64,000 nucleotides of DNA from Nitzschia sp. pyKryTriq1 (GCA_956465555.1 OY101128.1:930001-994000); one strand, 5' to 3'. Numbered from the stretch's first letter, positions 33,853 to 44,649 are shown. A program made the numbers and translations. Notes: generated from the letters alone by a model not told the origin.

Positions 33853-33861
33853 TATATAAAA
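33853..33861 (+). promoter_or_regulatory. TATA-like box before the palindromic element
   Basis: TATATAAAA in TGTATATAAAAAGGC, preceded by a run of GTACCAGGTAC/GTACCTGGTAC words and followed by a short ORF (33934) and element copy B. Confidence 0.4.
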
Positions 33862-33933
33862 AGGCGCGGCAACACGCGGCAACTAAAATCGGGACCCTGG
33901 ACCCTGGCAGCACAACGTCTGGCCGTCGCTACA

Positions 33934-34083
33934 ATGACCCGAACCCTTGTTAAAATCGCCCGCCGGTCATCCACAAATCATCCATTAACGCCAATCCGAT
34001 CGGAGGCCACTATATGGGCCTCGAAGACCTTCGAGGCCCCTATAGGGGCCTCGAAGCCTTTAGCGCTTCTTATCTCCCCTTAA
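33934..34083 (+). CDS. Short ORF, doubtful
   Basis: 49 aa starting MTRTLVKIARRSS, about 75 bp after the TATA-like box. Its second half is the palindromic element read through, giving repeated EAPIGASKPLA-type residues, which argues against a real conserved protein. Confidence 0.15.
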   Translation: MTRTLVKIARRSSTNHPLTPIRSEATIWASKTFEAPIGASKPLALLISP

Positions 34084-34087
34084 AACA
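33980..34087. repeat. Palindromic dispersed element, copy B
   Basis: Opens CATTAACGCCAATCCGATCG. It has a 28-base perfect palindrome at 34029-34056 centred on GGCCCCTATAGGGGCC and ends CTTATCTCCCCTTAAAACA. It shares order and ends with copy A at 446-570 but differs in the intervening bases. Confidence 0.65.
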
Positions 34088-34246
34088 TGTTTCTGCCTCC
34101 TCCGAAGTGTAACCACGTGAAAGAGCATCCAATTTTACGTAGATATCGTACTGGCATCAAATGTCCCATGTCAGTTATTCGTCCAGATACACATCACCCA
34201 AAATTGTGCCTTTGTCTCAAAAAATTTGGCCGAACTTGCATCCACC

Positions 34247-34510
34247 ATGTCGGACCCTCCCTCGTCCCCTGTATGGGACGGAGGAGATTCACTCTTAGAG
34301 TTGAACAACCCCACCAATATCCATAGGGAGTTGACTAGCTTCGACAATTTTGATTTAGAGCAATACAGGACTCTGTTGGAGGCCTCTCTTGAGGACCACC
34401 AGGTAGCTAAGGTAGTGACAAATTTGGTCGCGGCAGCTCCACTCCCTCCGATGGACGATGGCAACGATGATGCCCATGATGCTGACGATGTTCCGGACTC
34501 TGAGCTCTAA
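34247..34510 (+). CDS. Small acidic ORF of unknown function
   Basis: 87 aa from ATG, beginning MSDPPSSPVWDGGDSLL. It is acidic throughout with an Asp-rich tail. It follows the TATA-like box and the palindromic element by 160-390 bp. Codon composition looks plausible, but no family is recognised. Confidence 0.3.
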   Translation: MSDPPSSPVWDGGDSLLELNNPTNIHRELTSFDNFDLEQYRTLLEASLEDHQVAKVVTNLVAAAPLPPMDDGNDDAHDADDVPDSEL

Positions 34511-34603
34511 TCCATAGTGTATTCCATACAAGCAGTAGTAGTAACAGTACTAGCAGTGGTAGCAGTAATGGAGTGGTAGCACCTGTAGCATTGTGTTCCT
34601 ACA

Positions 34604-35182
34604 TCACATGCATTCCGAACCAAACAAAGAGGGACAAGCTTTCCCCCACCCCCTTCGGTACCAAACATACCAGCGGGCACCGAGCAATGAGAATGGGGAA
34701 CGGGTGAGGTAGGCATACCAGTGCCCGGCGCTCCCGCGAGAGTGTCGTCCAGCATGTCCAGAGACCAGCTGAGCGACATGATGCGAGAGAAAAATTGAAA
34801 TACAAACAACGTGAGGAGAGGCAATCGAGAAGAAGGGGATCAGTGCTTCCAGCCCTGTTGCATCAGGTTGAAAGATTGACTTGTGAGAGTAGTTGCTCTG
34901 CTTGTGGTTCTCCTTTAATGCAGATTGTGGGATTTTCTTCTCCAAGTTCCTGGCTTTCCATTGAACAGCACTCATTTCAAGCTTTTGATTATACTGTGAA
35001 GAAAAGTAGTCACAGATCTTGTTCACTCCTGCCCTGTAGTGGGCAATTAGAATATTACCACTGGCTCTGTTGTTGGCTTTGGAGGAGTGCATGGGGGCCA
35101 GGCCACTGACATAGAACCTGTTGTTGGTCTCCATGATATTGTTGGCCAGAATGTCATGGAGACATGCTCGCAGGATACACAT
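34604..35182 (-). CDS. Possible ORF of unknown function
   Basis: 192 aa, ATG at 35182. The N-terminal 110 residues (for example NNRFYVSGLAPMHSSKANNR) look protein-like, whereas the C-terminal 80 are compositionally poor. It could be a decayed gene or repeat-derived sequence. No family recognised. Confidence 0.25.
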   Translation of the reverse strand: MCILRACLHDILANNIMETNNRFYVSGLAPMHSSKANNRASGNILIAHYRAGVNKICDYFSSQYNQKLEMSAVQWKARNLEKKIPQSALKENHKQSNYSHKSIFQPDATGLEALIPFFSIASPHVVCISIFLSHHVAQLVSGHAGRHSRGSAGHWYAYLTRSPFSLLGARWYVWYRRGWGKACPSLFGSECM

Positions 35183-36049
35183 ACCGGTACGGTATTGGGT
35201 CTTGCAAGGAAAATAATGAGTCTTGTAGTATTTAAGTGAATCTTACATTTGTAGGCTTCGCCTTATTCTGTGTGTCGTTACGAATCTTACATATGTAATA
35301 TTCGTACTGTTGTCACATGGGAATGACCCGACTTCGAGATTTTTCGGGTCTTGAGCAGAGATCCTGGGTCTTGTAACAGAGTTGCTTGTTGCAAGAGCCT
35401 GCAACAGCCTGCAACGTCCTGCAATCTTCTTTCTGGTACTGTTTCTACACACATATTTAGGACTAGACATGCTACGAGGACAGTACCGGTAAATGGTACG
35501 TACTACGTTTGTTTCTCCGAATAGCTGCCACTCGTACAGTTACCGGTCGTACCGGTACAAGAACCATGCATGTTCAGGCCATTTCATCTCTCTCCATTTG
35601 GTGAAATTTCAAGAGAATCAAACAAATATGCCTTTATGTAATCATCTGTTTCCACAGGATTTTCCAGTCTCCCTGCAAAAACATGAGAGCCCTTCGGCTG
35701 GTCGGAATTGCATTTTACAGAGAAAAAACGCACAAGCATATTTACGCTCAACAAAACATAGGGTCTCCTTGAACAAAATTCCTTTTGGGTTTTGGGCGCC
35801 ATATCTCGTTTATCGATCTCATGAAGGGGACGACAGCAGGCTTATAATATAATCTTTCGTTCCAACAATTTCATAGAAGTCAAGAGACTTGGATGAAACA
35901 ACCAAGTTGCTGCAAGAACCAACGACAAACAACAAGGACGAGTGCGGCCACGACGATACACTCTAATAGTACCGCGGCCGCCAAAGGCAGCACTGCTGGA
36001 CAGTGCGGCCACTGTTGCTTCCGGCACCTGGGCGACTTTGCGGTAGAAT

Positions 36050-38651
36050 ATGGATTCTCCCTCTTCTCTGTCGCCTTCAGCGCCAGAACACCATCTGTCG
36101 TCAAGGCAGTGGAATGACGAAGAAGAACAAAAATACGCAGCAGCAGTACCGCAGCAGCAAGAGGACGAACAAGAACCCGGGCAAGGAAGAAGAGAACGAG
36201 GGGCGCGCCCACAAATAATGATGCAACAACAATCACTTTCCCCAGGAAAAACAATTACAAATGATCCTGATTCTCTGGTCGGCGGTGACAGTCTTCTTCG
36301 AGATTCATGGGGGCAGCAAGAAGCTACGACGAACAACCGCCAGCACCTGCCCGTTCATCATCATCATCATCAGGAGCAGGAGCTGGAGCAGCATGATCCT
36401 ACTCGTCAGGAATACCAAGGAGCTACTACTTCGAGCCAAAACATGCTATTACCGCTATATCATACGACAAGTCGATGTGATGAAGAAAATGGAGGTCAAA
36501 CGACTATTTCCTTCTTGAGCAGAAGAGCAGCAATCATCAGCAGCACTAGTACTACAACGACTGGTTCCCATCAGAGGAGAAAGAGGAAAGAAGGAGGAGC
36601 AGGACAGGAGGAGGAGGAGCAAGACCAGGAGGAGCAGAGGAAGCAATCGGCTCGAGAGCTGACCTCCCTTTCGGCTGAGGAACGCAATCGTATCCTAGAG
36701 TCCATTCATGGAGTGACCAGTGCTGCTCAGCTTAATTCTTTCAAACGAGAACGCACTTGCCTGGAGGATCATGCTGGTGCTGGACGAGATGGTGGGGGCC
36801 CATCATCAGCAACAGCAGTGACAGTAGCTAGTGCCGAGTCTACTAGCATTGGTGATGAACGCCAGAAACAATATCATGAAGGACAACACGACAGTCAAAC
36901 AGGATTATCGCTTGAAACAAAGAAGGAGGAACACCAAGAGGAACAGAAGCTCATGGAGCTGGAGGATGCGATTAGTCGAATACAACAGAAACGCGCTTAC
37001 ACCCAAGCCTACGAAGAATGGGATGGATATGTGACCGATCCACAGTTTCGTCGGATGTTTTTGCGAGCTGAATCTTTCGATGCAGAAAAGGCTGCTGCGA
37101 GACTCGTTTCTTTCATGGAAGAGAAGCTCGACCGATTCGGTCCGGATGCACTCACCAGGCAGCTGACTATTGATGATCTGAGCACTCCTTCCAAATCTAT
37201 TTTGATCAAGAAGGGCGTACTACAGCTGCTATCCGCCAGGGACTCTTCTGGTCGAGCCATCCTGCTTACCTACTACCTGGCTTCGCAGATACGAGAAGAG
37301 CTTCGTGTGGACCCCTTTTGCCTGGTAAGTTGCTTCTTAGTCTCTCCTTGAAAGCATCTGTTCTTCTTCAGTCGGAAGAGTGGCGAGACAGGCCGACTTT
37401 TTACGAAATTTTGCTGGGATGGGCTGCGTACTAGTAGTAGTTGTACTGTATTTTTGTTCTTTCTAACAACGCATTCTCCTCCATGTGGTGTGGTGTATAT
37501 AGGGCGACGCTATCTTCTACCTCCTATCAACTATGGCCGAAGACACAGAAACACAACGGCAAGGCATCGTTACCGTGTGTATCATTGCTTCGAATCCACC
37601 ACCGGAAGATGCTGACCTTGACCTCCTTCAAACTTCACTACGAAATCTTGGTGAGCGTGTGTTCAGCTGGTGCCCGCTCAAATGCAACGCTCATCACCAT
37701 TGGGTCTACGACGAAGAAGAATACAAGGGAACTTCTGCAAGAATGATGGCCGATTCCCCCCTTCCTTCTACTAGCACTCCCCGGTCAGTAGGACGAGGCA
37801 CTCGCATGATATTTGATACAATCACACAATCTTTGGGAAAAGACTACCGAGTTCGAACGAGACTTCATGGTGGTGGTACGTGATCATCTAGCATCATCGC
37901 CGCCGTTTTGTTGTGTGCCGATAATCTTTCTAACACCACCTTCTTGTTCTTGCTGCCGTCCTTCTTCTTTCAAGTGTCATTTGATCAGTATAAGAACAAT
38001 TTGAAAACTTTCGGGATTCCGGTAGATCACTTGCCGTTCTCTATGGACGGGAGCGAGATTCGAGTATCGGGCTCCCATGCAAAGTGGATACAACGACGTC
38101 GCCAAAAAGAGGCAGAACTCATCCTTCGCCCAATCTCCTTAAGACGACAGCGATCAAAGCAAATGACAGATACAGCAGCAGTGCCGAACAACAGGAGAAG
38201 TGAGGACGAGACCCCCAGCGACTACTACCTCCCCCAATACTTCGATGTTATTGATTTACCGGGTCGCCATGATATTTGTCTGGGAAGAGGAAACGCGATG
38301 CACCAGCATTCAGGAAATGTTGCCATGCGGTGCATGATGGAGCCCTTGGTCGACGAATATGAGAATGCAACATCAAGTCGACGTCAAGAATTGAACAATA
38401 TCATTCTACGAGCAGTTCATTTGATTGGTGGAAACTTTCTTTCCAATAAGGCTTCCGGAGGGGGCTGGTTCGAGGTTGTTGCCGACGAGGCCGTGGTGGA
38501 GAAAAGTATCGGCGGGATTTTTCGGAGTATGATTTCACGCAACGTGCAAAAGAATGCACCAACAACACCGATGCAGTCCCCGAGCCCGTCCTCCAAGATT
38601 GCAAGGGTCGAAAGCTTCCACAGTGGCAGAACAGATTCGCATGACAGGTAG
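36050..38651 (+). CDS. SEC14-like (CRAL-TRIO type) protein with C-terminal DUF6824
   Basis: Exons 36050-37324, 37503-37875 and 37975-38651; 774 aa. Phases agree (0, then G+TG = Val). Residues 1-200 are low complexity (His, Gln, Glu). About 210-555 is the SEC14-like region seen in many diatom proteins: SAEERNRILESIHGV, a WDGYVTDPQFRRMFLRAESF segment, DAEKAAARLVSFMEEKL, RDSSGRAILLTYYLASQIREE, and a lipid-lobe-like LKTFGIPVDHLPF. DUF6824 follows at about 648-735: DICLGRGNAMHQHSGN, the central EYENATSSRRQELNN and GGGWFEVVADEAVVEK. DUF6824 is stramenopile-enriched and has no settled function. A lipid-sensing regulator would be a guess. Two alternative GT donors at the second intron (37872 or 37876) differ by 3 bp. 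Confidence 0.78.
37325..37502 (+). other. Intron 1 of the SEC14-like/DUF6824 gene
   Basis: 178 bp, donor TTGCCTG|GTAAGT, acceptor GTATATAG|GGCGAC. Confidence 0.75.
37876..37974 (+). other. Intron 2 of the SEC14-like/DUF6824 gene
   Basis: 99 bp, donor GTGGTG|GTACGT, acceptor CTTTCAAG|TGTCAT. The upstream donor GTG|GTGGTA would remove one Gly. Confidence 0.65.
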
Positions 38652-39914
38652 CAGGACCATCATCATCATAGACCTAACTAAGCACTAAGCAATACTCTGT
38701 ATTCCAATACTAGGCAATAGTAGTACTAGAAATCAAGAAAGGCAACACCACCTAGTACTCTGCCGTCTCTGTTTTCCTACTGATGCAAAGCAGGAGTGAA
38801 AAAACAGTTTACTCTCGTCTACTACTAGTAGAGAGCTATGGCTGAATAGTAGCTCTCTACTAGAGAGTAGCCCTGAGTCCTGATCATCGTTTCAATCTTC
38901 CTCGACGACGTCGACGCAAACGCTGATGTGAGCTGCAGTATGCAGTAGCATATGCTTTGCTAAAGTGACGGCATTTCCAACTTGAAGAAGGTTGCGCTAA
39001 TTTAAAATTGCAAATCGGCGGATGACATTCTTAATCAATTTTCTTGTGGAGAATATCAAGTTCAATGAGAGAACACCAAAGAAGGCGCATGCGTGGCGGT
39101 TCCGATCGAATTCCAGACCGATTAGCACATACTTATGGGGTCCGTTTTTTAGTGGCGTTTTGCCGTCCGTCTTGCTTGTTGTTAGTTGTTGGATAAAAGT
39201 GCGTGTTATTTGATTTTGGAATTTCGGTCATGCATACTTATTATTAATTTGTACAGAACGAATGTGCTGGTACCGGTACATACAGTACCGGTTCGTACAG
39301 TACAGTAAGTGCATTCGCATCAGTCGTCGCCAAATTTGGGAAATACTGTACCCCAAATTTGTGATCCCTAAATGTTTTGCTCCCAAAATATTCTGAAATA
39401 TCCTTTCTTCATGACTGAACATCCCAAATGATAGTCTACTCCCGAGGATACACAGTGGCGGGAAGAAACGGTCGCCGTTCTTTACCTCTACTCGTAACTC
39501 GTAAATCAATAAAATTCAAGCAAGATGCCTCATCGAGGACATGATGATTGAAGATGACGAACCACCGACCTCTTTTGTCTCATTCATCCAACTACTGTAC
39601 TGTAACATCATTTGTGTTGTTTGGGAATATTCTCGCGCCTCTTTTCAGCAGTAAGAAATAGGCGGGTCTCTGGGAGCTCGCCATCATTCGTACTCGTACT
39701 CGTACAGTCATATCCATACCTCATACCGTAGTACCGACGAGAAACTTCGGGACAGTTCCCTGCCTGACGACGACGACTCTTCCCTGTCCCCGCCTTCGGT
39801 CGTGGCAACTTGTCTTGTCTCGAAGAAGTTATTTTTTTGAAAACTACACTCCTTATCCAGCCCACATCATCCTCGTACACACGTCCTACAGTATCGCATC
39901 GGTGATCAACAATA
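38652..39914. other. Intergenic with hairpin block
   Basis: A CTACTACTAGTAGAGAGCT / AGCTCTCTACTAGAGAGTAG block lies at 38815-38875; GTACCGG words lie near 39270-39295. No gene is supported. Confidence 0.5.
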
Positions 39915-42119
39915 ATGAACGATAATACTATGTCTTCTTCTAATTATTGTTCGACTCAAGAGGGTGCCAGTAACCATGCGGAGCAGCCGATGAACGACGA
40001 ATCATCAGCAACAAAAAGTCCTGATGAAAATCATCTTCGTACAAGTGAAAACGACAAGAAATCATCACCTCCTGAAAATAATCATAGTATGCAAGAAGAA
40101 GCTAGTACGCTAATACCACACAATAATGATGAATCCGATCCCCCCGTTAAAAATCAAACGTCGGATATGGATGGATCTTGTTCCGAACCGACGAAAACAG
40201 GTGCCATCTCTGGGGCTAATAATCATGGCAATGATGCTGTGGTGTCAACAGCCAGACGGCGTCGAAGCGCAGCACGACCCTCCTTTGACGGCAATGCATC
40301 TGTTGGTAGCTATCAGTCGAACTCTTCTCATCGGAGTCTCATCATGAGTGGTGGGGGGTCGTCTTTGTCGCGGCCGGCAGGGATGCGAGAACGAATGCAA
40401 CAGCGTTTGCAATTAGCACAGAGTGAACGACATCTGTATGGTGCTGGCGGTACTACTAGGAATAAGAATCTGCACGACCCCCATGACGATCACAGCATAA
40501 CAAGTACGGCCTCAACAAGAAGCAGCAGCCGAAGACTTGGAATGTCATCATCAGCATCAGCATCAGCATCGGCATCAGCATCATCGGTTCGAGATCGCAT
40601 TTCTACTTCGTGGTCAAAAGTACCTTCGATTCGTCGGATTGTCGAGGCGGCACCTACCGGCACTTCTTCAAACTCGGGTGATGATGCGTTGCTGCTGCAA
40701 CTGACCCAAAAAGTACGGCAGCTAGAAGACGAGAAATCCCTTTTGGTGGAAACGCAAGATGAGCTTCAAAAAGAGCACAATGCCACGGTTGAAAGATTAA
40801 AAAATAAGTTGAATGAAGAAAAATACGCAAACAAAGAAAAGGAGACTCTCACAATAACGCAGCCACCATCGTCGCCTTCTGGTGGGACCTCGGCATCTGC
40901 CATGCTGGAGTTGCAAGCCAAACTTGACAAGGCGATGGCGAAAGTATCCCGATTGGAAGAGGAGCAGTTGCGTCGTGACGATATTGAAGAAAAATATCAA
41001 GATGCTCAGGTGACCATTGCAAATTTGAGATTACAATCGACGACAACCCCCATGCGCCGACCTTCTGCAGACAGTGTTGGTACTTCGCAAAGTCGGCTCA
41101 GTGATAAAGTCCGGGGTGGTATTTCGGAACATCGAGAGGACGACCGGTTGAATGATGAGGTGCAGCGACAGGGATACGATGAACAGCGAAAGGCGGAATC
41201 TCCTCCTTCGTCCAAAGACGAGCACCCTGCTGCTCGATCTCGCACCGAAAGCTTCGATACTACTACAACCTCAGCTTCGATCGTCTTGGATGCTGAATTG
41301 ATGGGTGAAGATCAACAGACTCGTACCAGTAAATTGCAAAAACTCAAGGAATTCCGAAGATCCCGAGAATGTCAATTGAAAGAGCTGGTATTGGACAATC
41401 AAAATTCCCCCACAGATGTTCAGTCCGTCATTCGGAACTTGCAAGATGAATTGAAGGCTGCCAAGCAAGTCATGATTCAGCAAAAACTCCAATTAAAAGA
41501 ATATCAGGACACGTTTCATCAACAGGAAGAGTCGATGAAGGACGAAAAGACCTCCGACGACTTGCCAGGGCCCGGTTCAGAGACAGACCTCTCAACGTTA
41601 AGAGGAAAGTATCTGTCCCTGCAACGCAAGTATACACAACTGGAAATGGACCGAGCTTGGGGTGAATTTCAGCTGCGGGATCGAATCACCAACGATGCCT
41701 TAAAGTTTCACCGCCGACTACATCATTGGAAGGAACAAACTCAAGAGCTCCAACGGCAATTGGAAGAGACCATGGAACACCAGGCCCAAGAGACCAAGGA
41801 GTTGCGCGTTCGCTTGTCGCGGCAGGAGCAAGTGGCCTTGGCGGCGGAACAAGATTTGCAAGAATACAAGCGAGGGACGGAGCAGACACTGAAAGAATTC
41901 GCGGCTACACAAGATCGTCTGGCCAAGGCGACAGCCCAGTTGTCCAAGTACGTGCCCGAGAGAAGCACGAATTCGAGTGATCCTACAGTTCTGCAACAAG
42001 CTCACTTTCTAGAGTCAGCAAAGGAACGCAAAGAAGAAAAGCAGGCTTGGTCCGCGCCGGGATGGATAGGCAAGATTCGTCACCGAGTCGGAGAAGTGGA
42101 TCCTTCAGTAATGGGATAG
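39915..42119 (+). CDS. Ser-rich and coiled-coil protein of unknown function
   Basis: 734 aa, single exon. The first 225 residues are disordered (Asn, Ser, Glu) with a basic RRRRSAARPSF patch and an SASASASASA run. Coiled coils occupy about 255-340 and 470-700, with a conserved-looking LRGKYLSLQRKYTQLEMDRA and a following ELQRQLEE. The end is SAPGWIGKIRHRVGEVDPS. No catalytic motif, signal or membrane segment is seen. It could be a scaffold or vesicle/cytoskeletal tether. It is not an obvious paralogue of the coiled-coil gene at 30682. Confidence 0.78.
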   Translation: MNDNTMSSSNYCSTQEGASNHAEQPMNDESSATKSPDENHLRTSENDKKSSPPENNHSMQEEASTLIPHNNDESDPPVKNQTSDMDGSCSEPTKTGAISGANNHGNDAVVSTARRRRSAARPSFDGNASVGSYQSNSSHRSLIMSGGGSSLSRPAGMRERMQQRLQLAQSERHLYGAGGTTRNKNLHDPHDDHSITSTASTRSSSRRLGMSSSASASASASASSVRDRISTSWSKVPSIRRIVEAAPTGTSSNSGDDALLLQLTQKVRQLEDEKSLLVETQDELQKEHNATVERLKNKLNEEKYANKEKETLTITQPPSSPSGGTSASAMLELQAKLDKAMAKVSRLEEEQLRRDDIEEKYQDAQVTIANLRLQSTTTPMRRPSADSVGTSQSRLSDKVRGGISEHREDDRLNDEVQRQGYDEQRKAESPPSSKDEHPAARSRTESFDTTTTSASIVLDAELMGEDQQTRTSKLQKLKEFRRSRECQLKELVLDNQNSPTDVQSVIRNLQDELKAAKQVMIQQKLQLKEYQDTFHQQEESMKDEKTSDDLPGPGSETDLSTLRGKYLSLQRKYTQLEMDRAWGEFQLRDRITNDALKFHRRLHHWKEQTQELQRQLEETMEHQAQETKELRVRLSRQEQVALAAEQDLQEYKRGTEQTLKEFAATQDRLAKATAQLSKYVPERSTNSSDPTVLQQAHFLESAKERKEEKQAWSAPGWIGKIRHRVGEVDPSVMG

Positions 42120-42599
42120 GAAGTTCCTTTTGCACGCCGTGCGTTTATCATTGTTGTACCCGGTTGAGTACTTCTCGACCGTTAGTAGCACAGCCATCTA
42201 TATGATGTGAAACACATGGTGATTTCCTCCCAAGCGGTCCTACGAAAGAATGACTGTTGCTATCGCCCGCTGGAGGCGGAAGAGTGTGTTGCAAGTGCTA
42301 ATGAGCCAGGGTACTCTAGTCGTTCCAGAGACGTATTCGGAGAGCGCGCGGAGAGGGAACGGTCTCGAGGACCGCTAATGGAATGGCAGTGTCCAGTTGC
42401 CAAAGCTCATAATTTCTAAGAAGCACAATTTTGCATCTAAACTTGAAATTGTCAATCACTAGCTAGTAGTACTAGCCCGAATCCCTACAGCTACAACTAG
42501 GCACCTATGCCATGCTGGTTGACCTTTTGGTCCAAAATAACACGACGAGCGAAGCGAGGAGCAACGCGCTTTACATCCGGGTTGCTTTGTATATACATC

Positions 42600-42632
42600 C
42601 GGGCTACTTTCGGGCTACTTTCGGGCTACTTT
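42600..42632. repeat. Triple CGGGCTACTTT repeat
   Basis: Three exact head-to-tail copies of an 11-base unit, with a related CCGGGTTGCTTT just upstream. Confidence 0.85.
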
Positions 42633-42827
42633 ATGCCAATGCTAGCCATGCGTCAAAACCAAATCCAAAACTGAATTCTGCGCTCTGATTGGCTAAACAC
42701 CCTTACAGTCGGAGCTGTCGGTTGCGCAACAAAACCGACAGCCCCGACTCGAGTATGGGGCATTAAAAAGCGCCTTCCGCTATTCTTTTAAAAATATTGC
42801 GGAGGTTGAAGTACAATGGGCTGAAAC

Positions 42828-42892
42828 GTTATGACGTCACGCAGTGTCAGGCTGACGTCGACAGGATGGAAGGACATTCCGATGACGTCGAC
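42828..42892. promoter_or_regulatory. Cluster of CRE/bZIP-like TGACGTC sites
   Basis: ATGACGTCAC, CTGACGTCGAC and ATGACGTCGAC occur in about 65 bp; the first is a full TGACGTCA palindrome, and the latter two share GACGTCGACAGGA. bZIP factors bind such cores. The nearest downstream gene starts at 43589, about 700 bp away. Confidence 0.4.
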
Positions 42893-43588
42893 AGGACACT
42901 GCATTGTACTGTGCAAGAGTAAACAAGGCCGCTTCTGCTGGGTCCTTCTTTCGCCGCTGCTCTTTTATCACAAAAACAAGGATCATCTGTAGCGAGCGCG
43001 AGGAAGAAGAATTGAAGAATGAATCATCATCCTCGTTTAAAGCGCCGCCTGCTATTACCGTCTACTGTACCAGGTAATTATTTTTTGAGCACAAGCAGGG
43101 ACAGAAACGTACCTGGTACTGTACCGTTTACGTACAGTACCTGCTTGTGTTTTTCCTACGCCGCAAGTGAGTTGGACGTAACTCACAACACCCGCACAAG
43201 TAGTCCCTAGCTCTTCACGCTCGTGCAGAAACGCACAGTACGTGCAACGTGCAAAACGAGCCAAAGCTTCGATACTGATATTGACACAACTGTCTGTGAC
43301 GCTACTCATATGCCACTTCGAACCCACCGCAGCAGCAAAAACAACAACAACAACAACCATCGGTGATAGCTAGGTAACAAGAACGAACGCGAATCCAATT
43401 CTGTAAGCTTATACTACGATATCCTCTTTGCCTTGCTGCAATCCTTCTACCGGTATCTCTCTACCGGTACCTGGCGTTTGCGACACCCACCGGCATGAAC
43501 CCTGACGATCGTCCTTTGTTCCCTCTCTTCCTTCTCGACCTTCTCGAATCATCTCTCGAAGGAGAAACACGATCAGCAAATTCTGATC

Positions 43589-44077
43589 ATGATGCAGTAT
43601 CAGTATTGCTCATCCAGTGCGTCTGACGACGGTGCTATATCCCATCGTCCACGAAACGATCAAGCGATGCTGTGCCAAACCAAGAGATCGGCCGAAGCAG
43701 TCAGCGCTGGAGGCTTGCTGAAGAAGCTGAAAATGGCCTACGAGGAATTCCTCGACGTTGAGGGAGGATCAGTAATTGCATCGTCCAAGAACACTTCTCC
43801 TCTATGCGGCTCATCGCCGCCCACCTCAAAACCTCTGAAGGATGAAACATTGCAAATGATAATGTTCCACGGGCTTTCCGAGAAGGAGGACGACGATTGT
43901 TGGGTGGACGAGTTATTTCGATTGGCTGATCATCATGATGGCTCCACCACCACGCAGAGAGCTTCTTTCGCTGGAGTGAATGACCCGATATCGCTTATTG
44001 GCTTCTCTTTGGAGGCCGTTGACACAGCTGAAGAAGATCTCAACACGTTTCTTCGCCATCACCATCCGTCGTCCTAG
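43589..44077 (+). CDS. Small unknown protein
   Basis: 162 aa, ATG at 43589 (a second Met follows immediately). Features: Ser-rich N-terminus, a short basic/helical GLLKKLKMAYEEFLD segment (about 47-61), and an acidic Trp-containing EKEDDDCWVDELFRLADHH segment (about 101-119) that is the most protein-like part. No family recognised. No signal peptide. The frame is followed within 30 bp by a run of 16 cytosines. Confidence 0.55.
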   Translation: MMQYQYCSSSASDDGAISHRPRNDQAMLCQTKRSAEAVSAGGLLKKLKMAYEEFLDVEGGSVIASSKNTSPLCGSSPPTSKPLKDETLQMIMFHGLSEKEDDDCWVDELFRLADHHDGSTTTQRASFAGVNDPISLIGFSLEAVDTAEEDLNTFLRHHHPSS

Positions 44078-44102
44078 GCGATCTCCTCCTATTGTGTTAT
44101 AG

Positions 44103-44118
44103 CCCCCCCCCCCCCCCC
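44103..44118. repeat. Poly-C tract (16)
   Basis: An uninterrupted run of C just after the stop of the small unknown gene. Confidence 0.8.
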
Positions 44119-44300
44119 TTCCACGAAGCAAGAAAATGACGAGGTGATGAATCCGAGGCTCTCTTCTGGACTCCTCAGTCGGTTCGGTTGCTTCTTCCTG
44201 TCCACCCTTGCCCTACACCACACAGAAAACACAAAAATGAGCAGACCTTCTTCTTCAAGGAACCCAAGAACAATTCCTGCGTCAATAGACTCCTCGCCAA

Positions 44301-44324
44301 CCCCCCCCCCCCCCCCCCCCCCCC
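44301..44324. repeat. Poly-C tract (24)
   Basis: An uninterrupted run of C, length possibly uncertain in assembly. Confidence 0.8.
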
Positions 44325-44649
44325 AACCCACAACACGAACACGAACACGAAGCAGCGCTCGTCCTTGTCTTCTCAAAACTTCCAAGAACAGTCCACTCCC
44401 AACGTCTCACTACTCCGAAAGTACTATTTGTTGTTGTTCGGCGCCTTCTTCGAACAACAACTTCCTTTATACATACATACACTAACTTCTGATACCACGT
44501 GCTGCTGCTTCCAGAAGTAAAGTATATACTGTAGTCTACTAGTCTATTCGAATCATCAAAATCTTCTTCTTCCTTCTACTACTAGTAAAATAGTACTGCT
44601 GATTACATTCACATGGTGCTGACATGTACCAGTGGCTGACCGTAGCCTC

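Larger units (their letters stand above)
33412..36049. other. Repeat-rich gap with weak ORFs
   Basis: Contains GTAC-rich DNA (33716-33850), a TATA-like box, palindromic element copy B, and weak ORFs at 33934-34083, 34247-34510 (+) and 34604-35182 (-). Nothing is recognisable by family. There is no long conserved frame between 35190 and 36049. Confidence 0.45.
42120..43588. other. Intergenic with small repeats and CRE-like sites
   Basis: Holds three perfect copies of CGGGCTACTTT (42600-42632), three GACGTC cores (about 42832, 42854, 42884) and one GTACCTGGTAC (43109). No gene is supported. Confidence 0.5.

Noticed and set aside
35243-35470. 75-codon minus-strand frame in the 33.4-36 kb gap
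   Set aside because: Some residues look protein-like, but there is no family match and no support from neighbours; considered and not claimed as an element remnant.
44089-44520. Overlapping frames with polyglycine or polyproline
   Set aside because: They depend on poly-C tracts and contain no other protein-like sequence.
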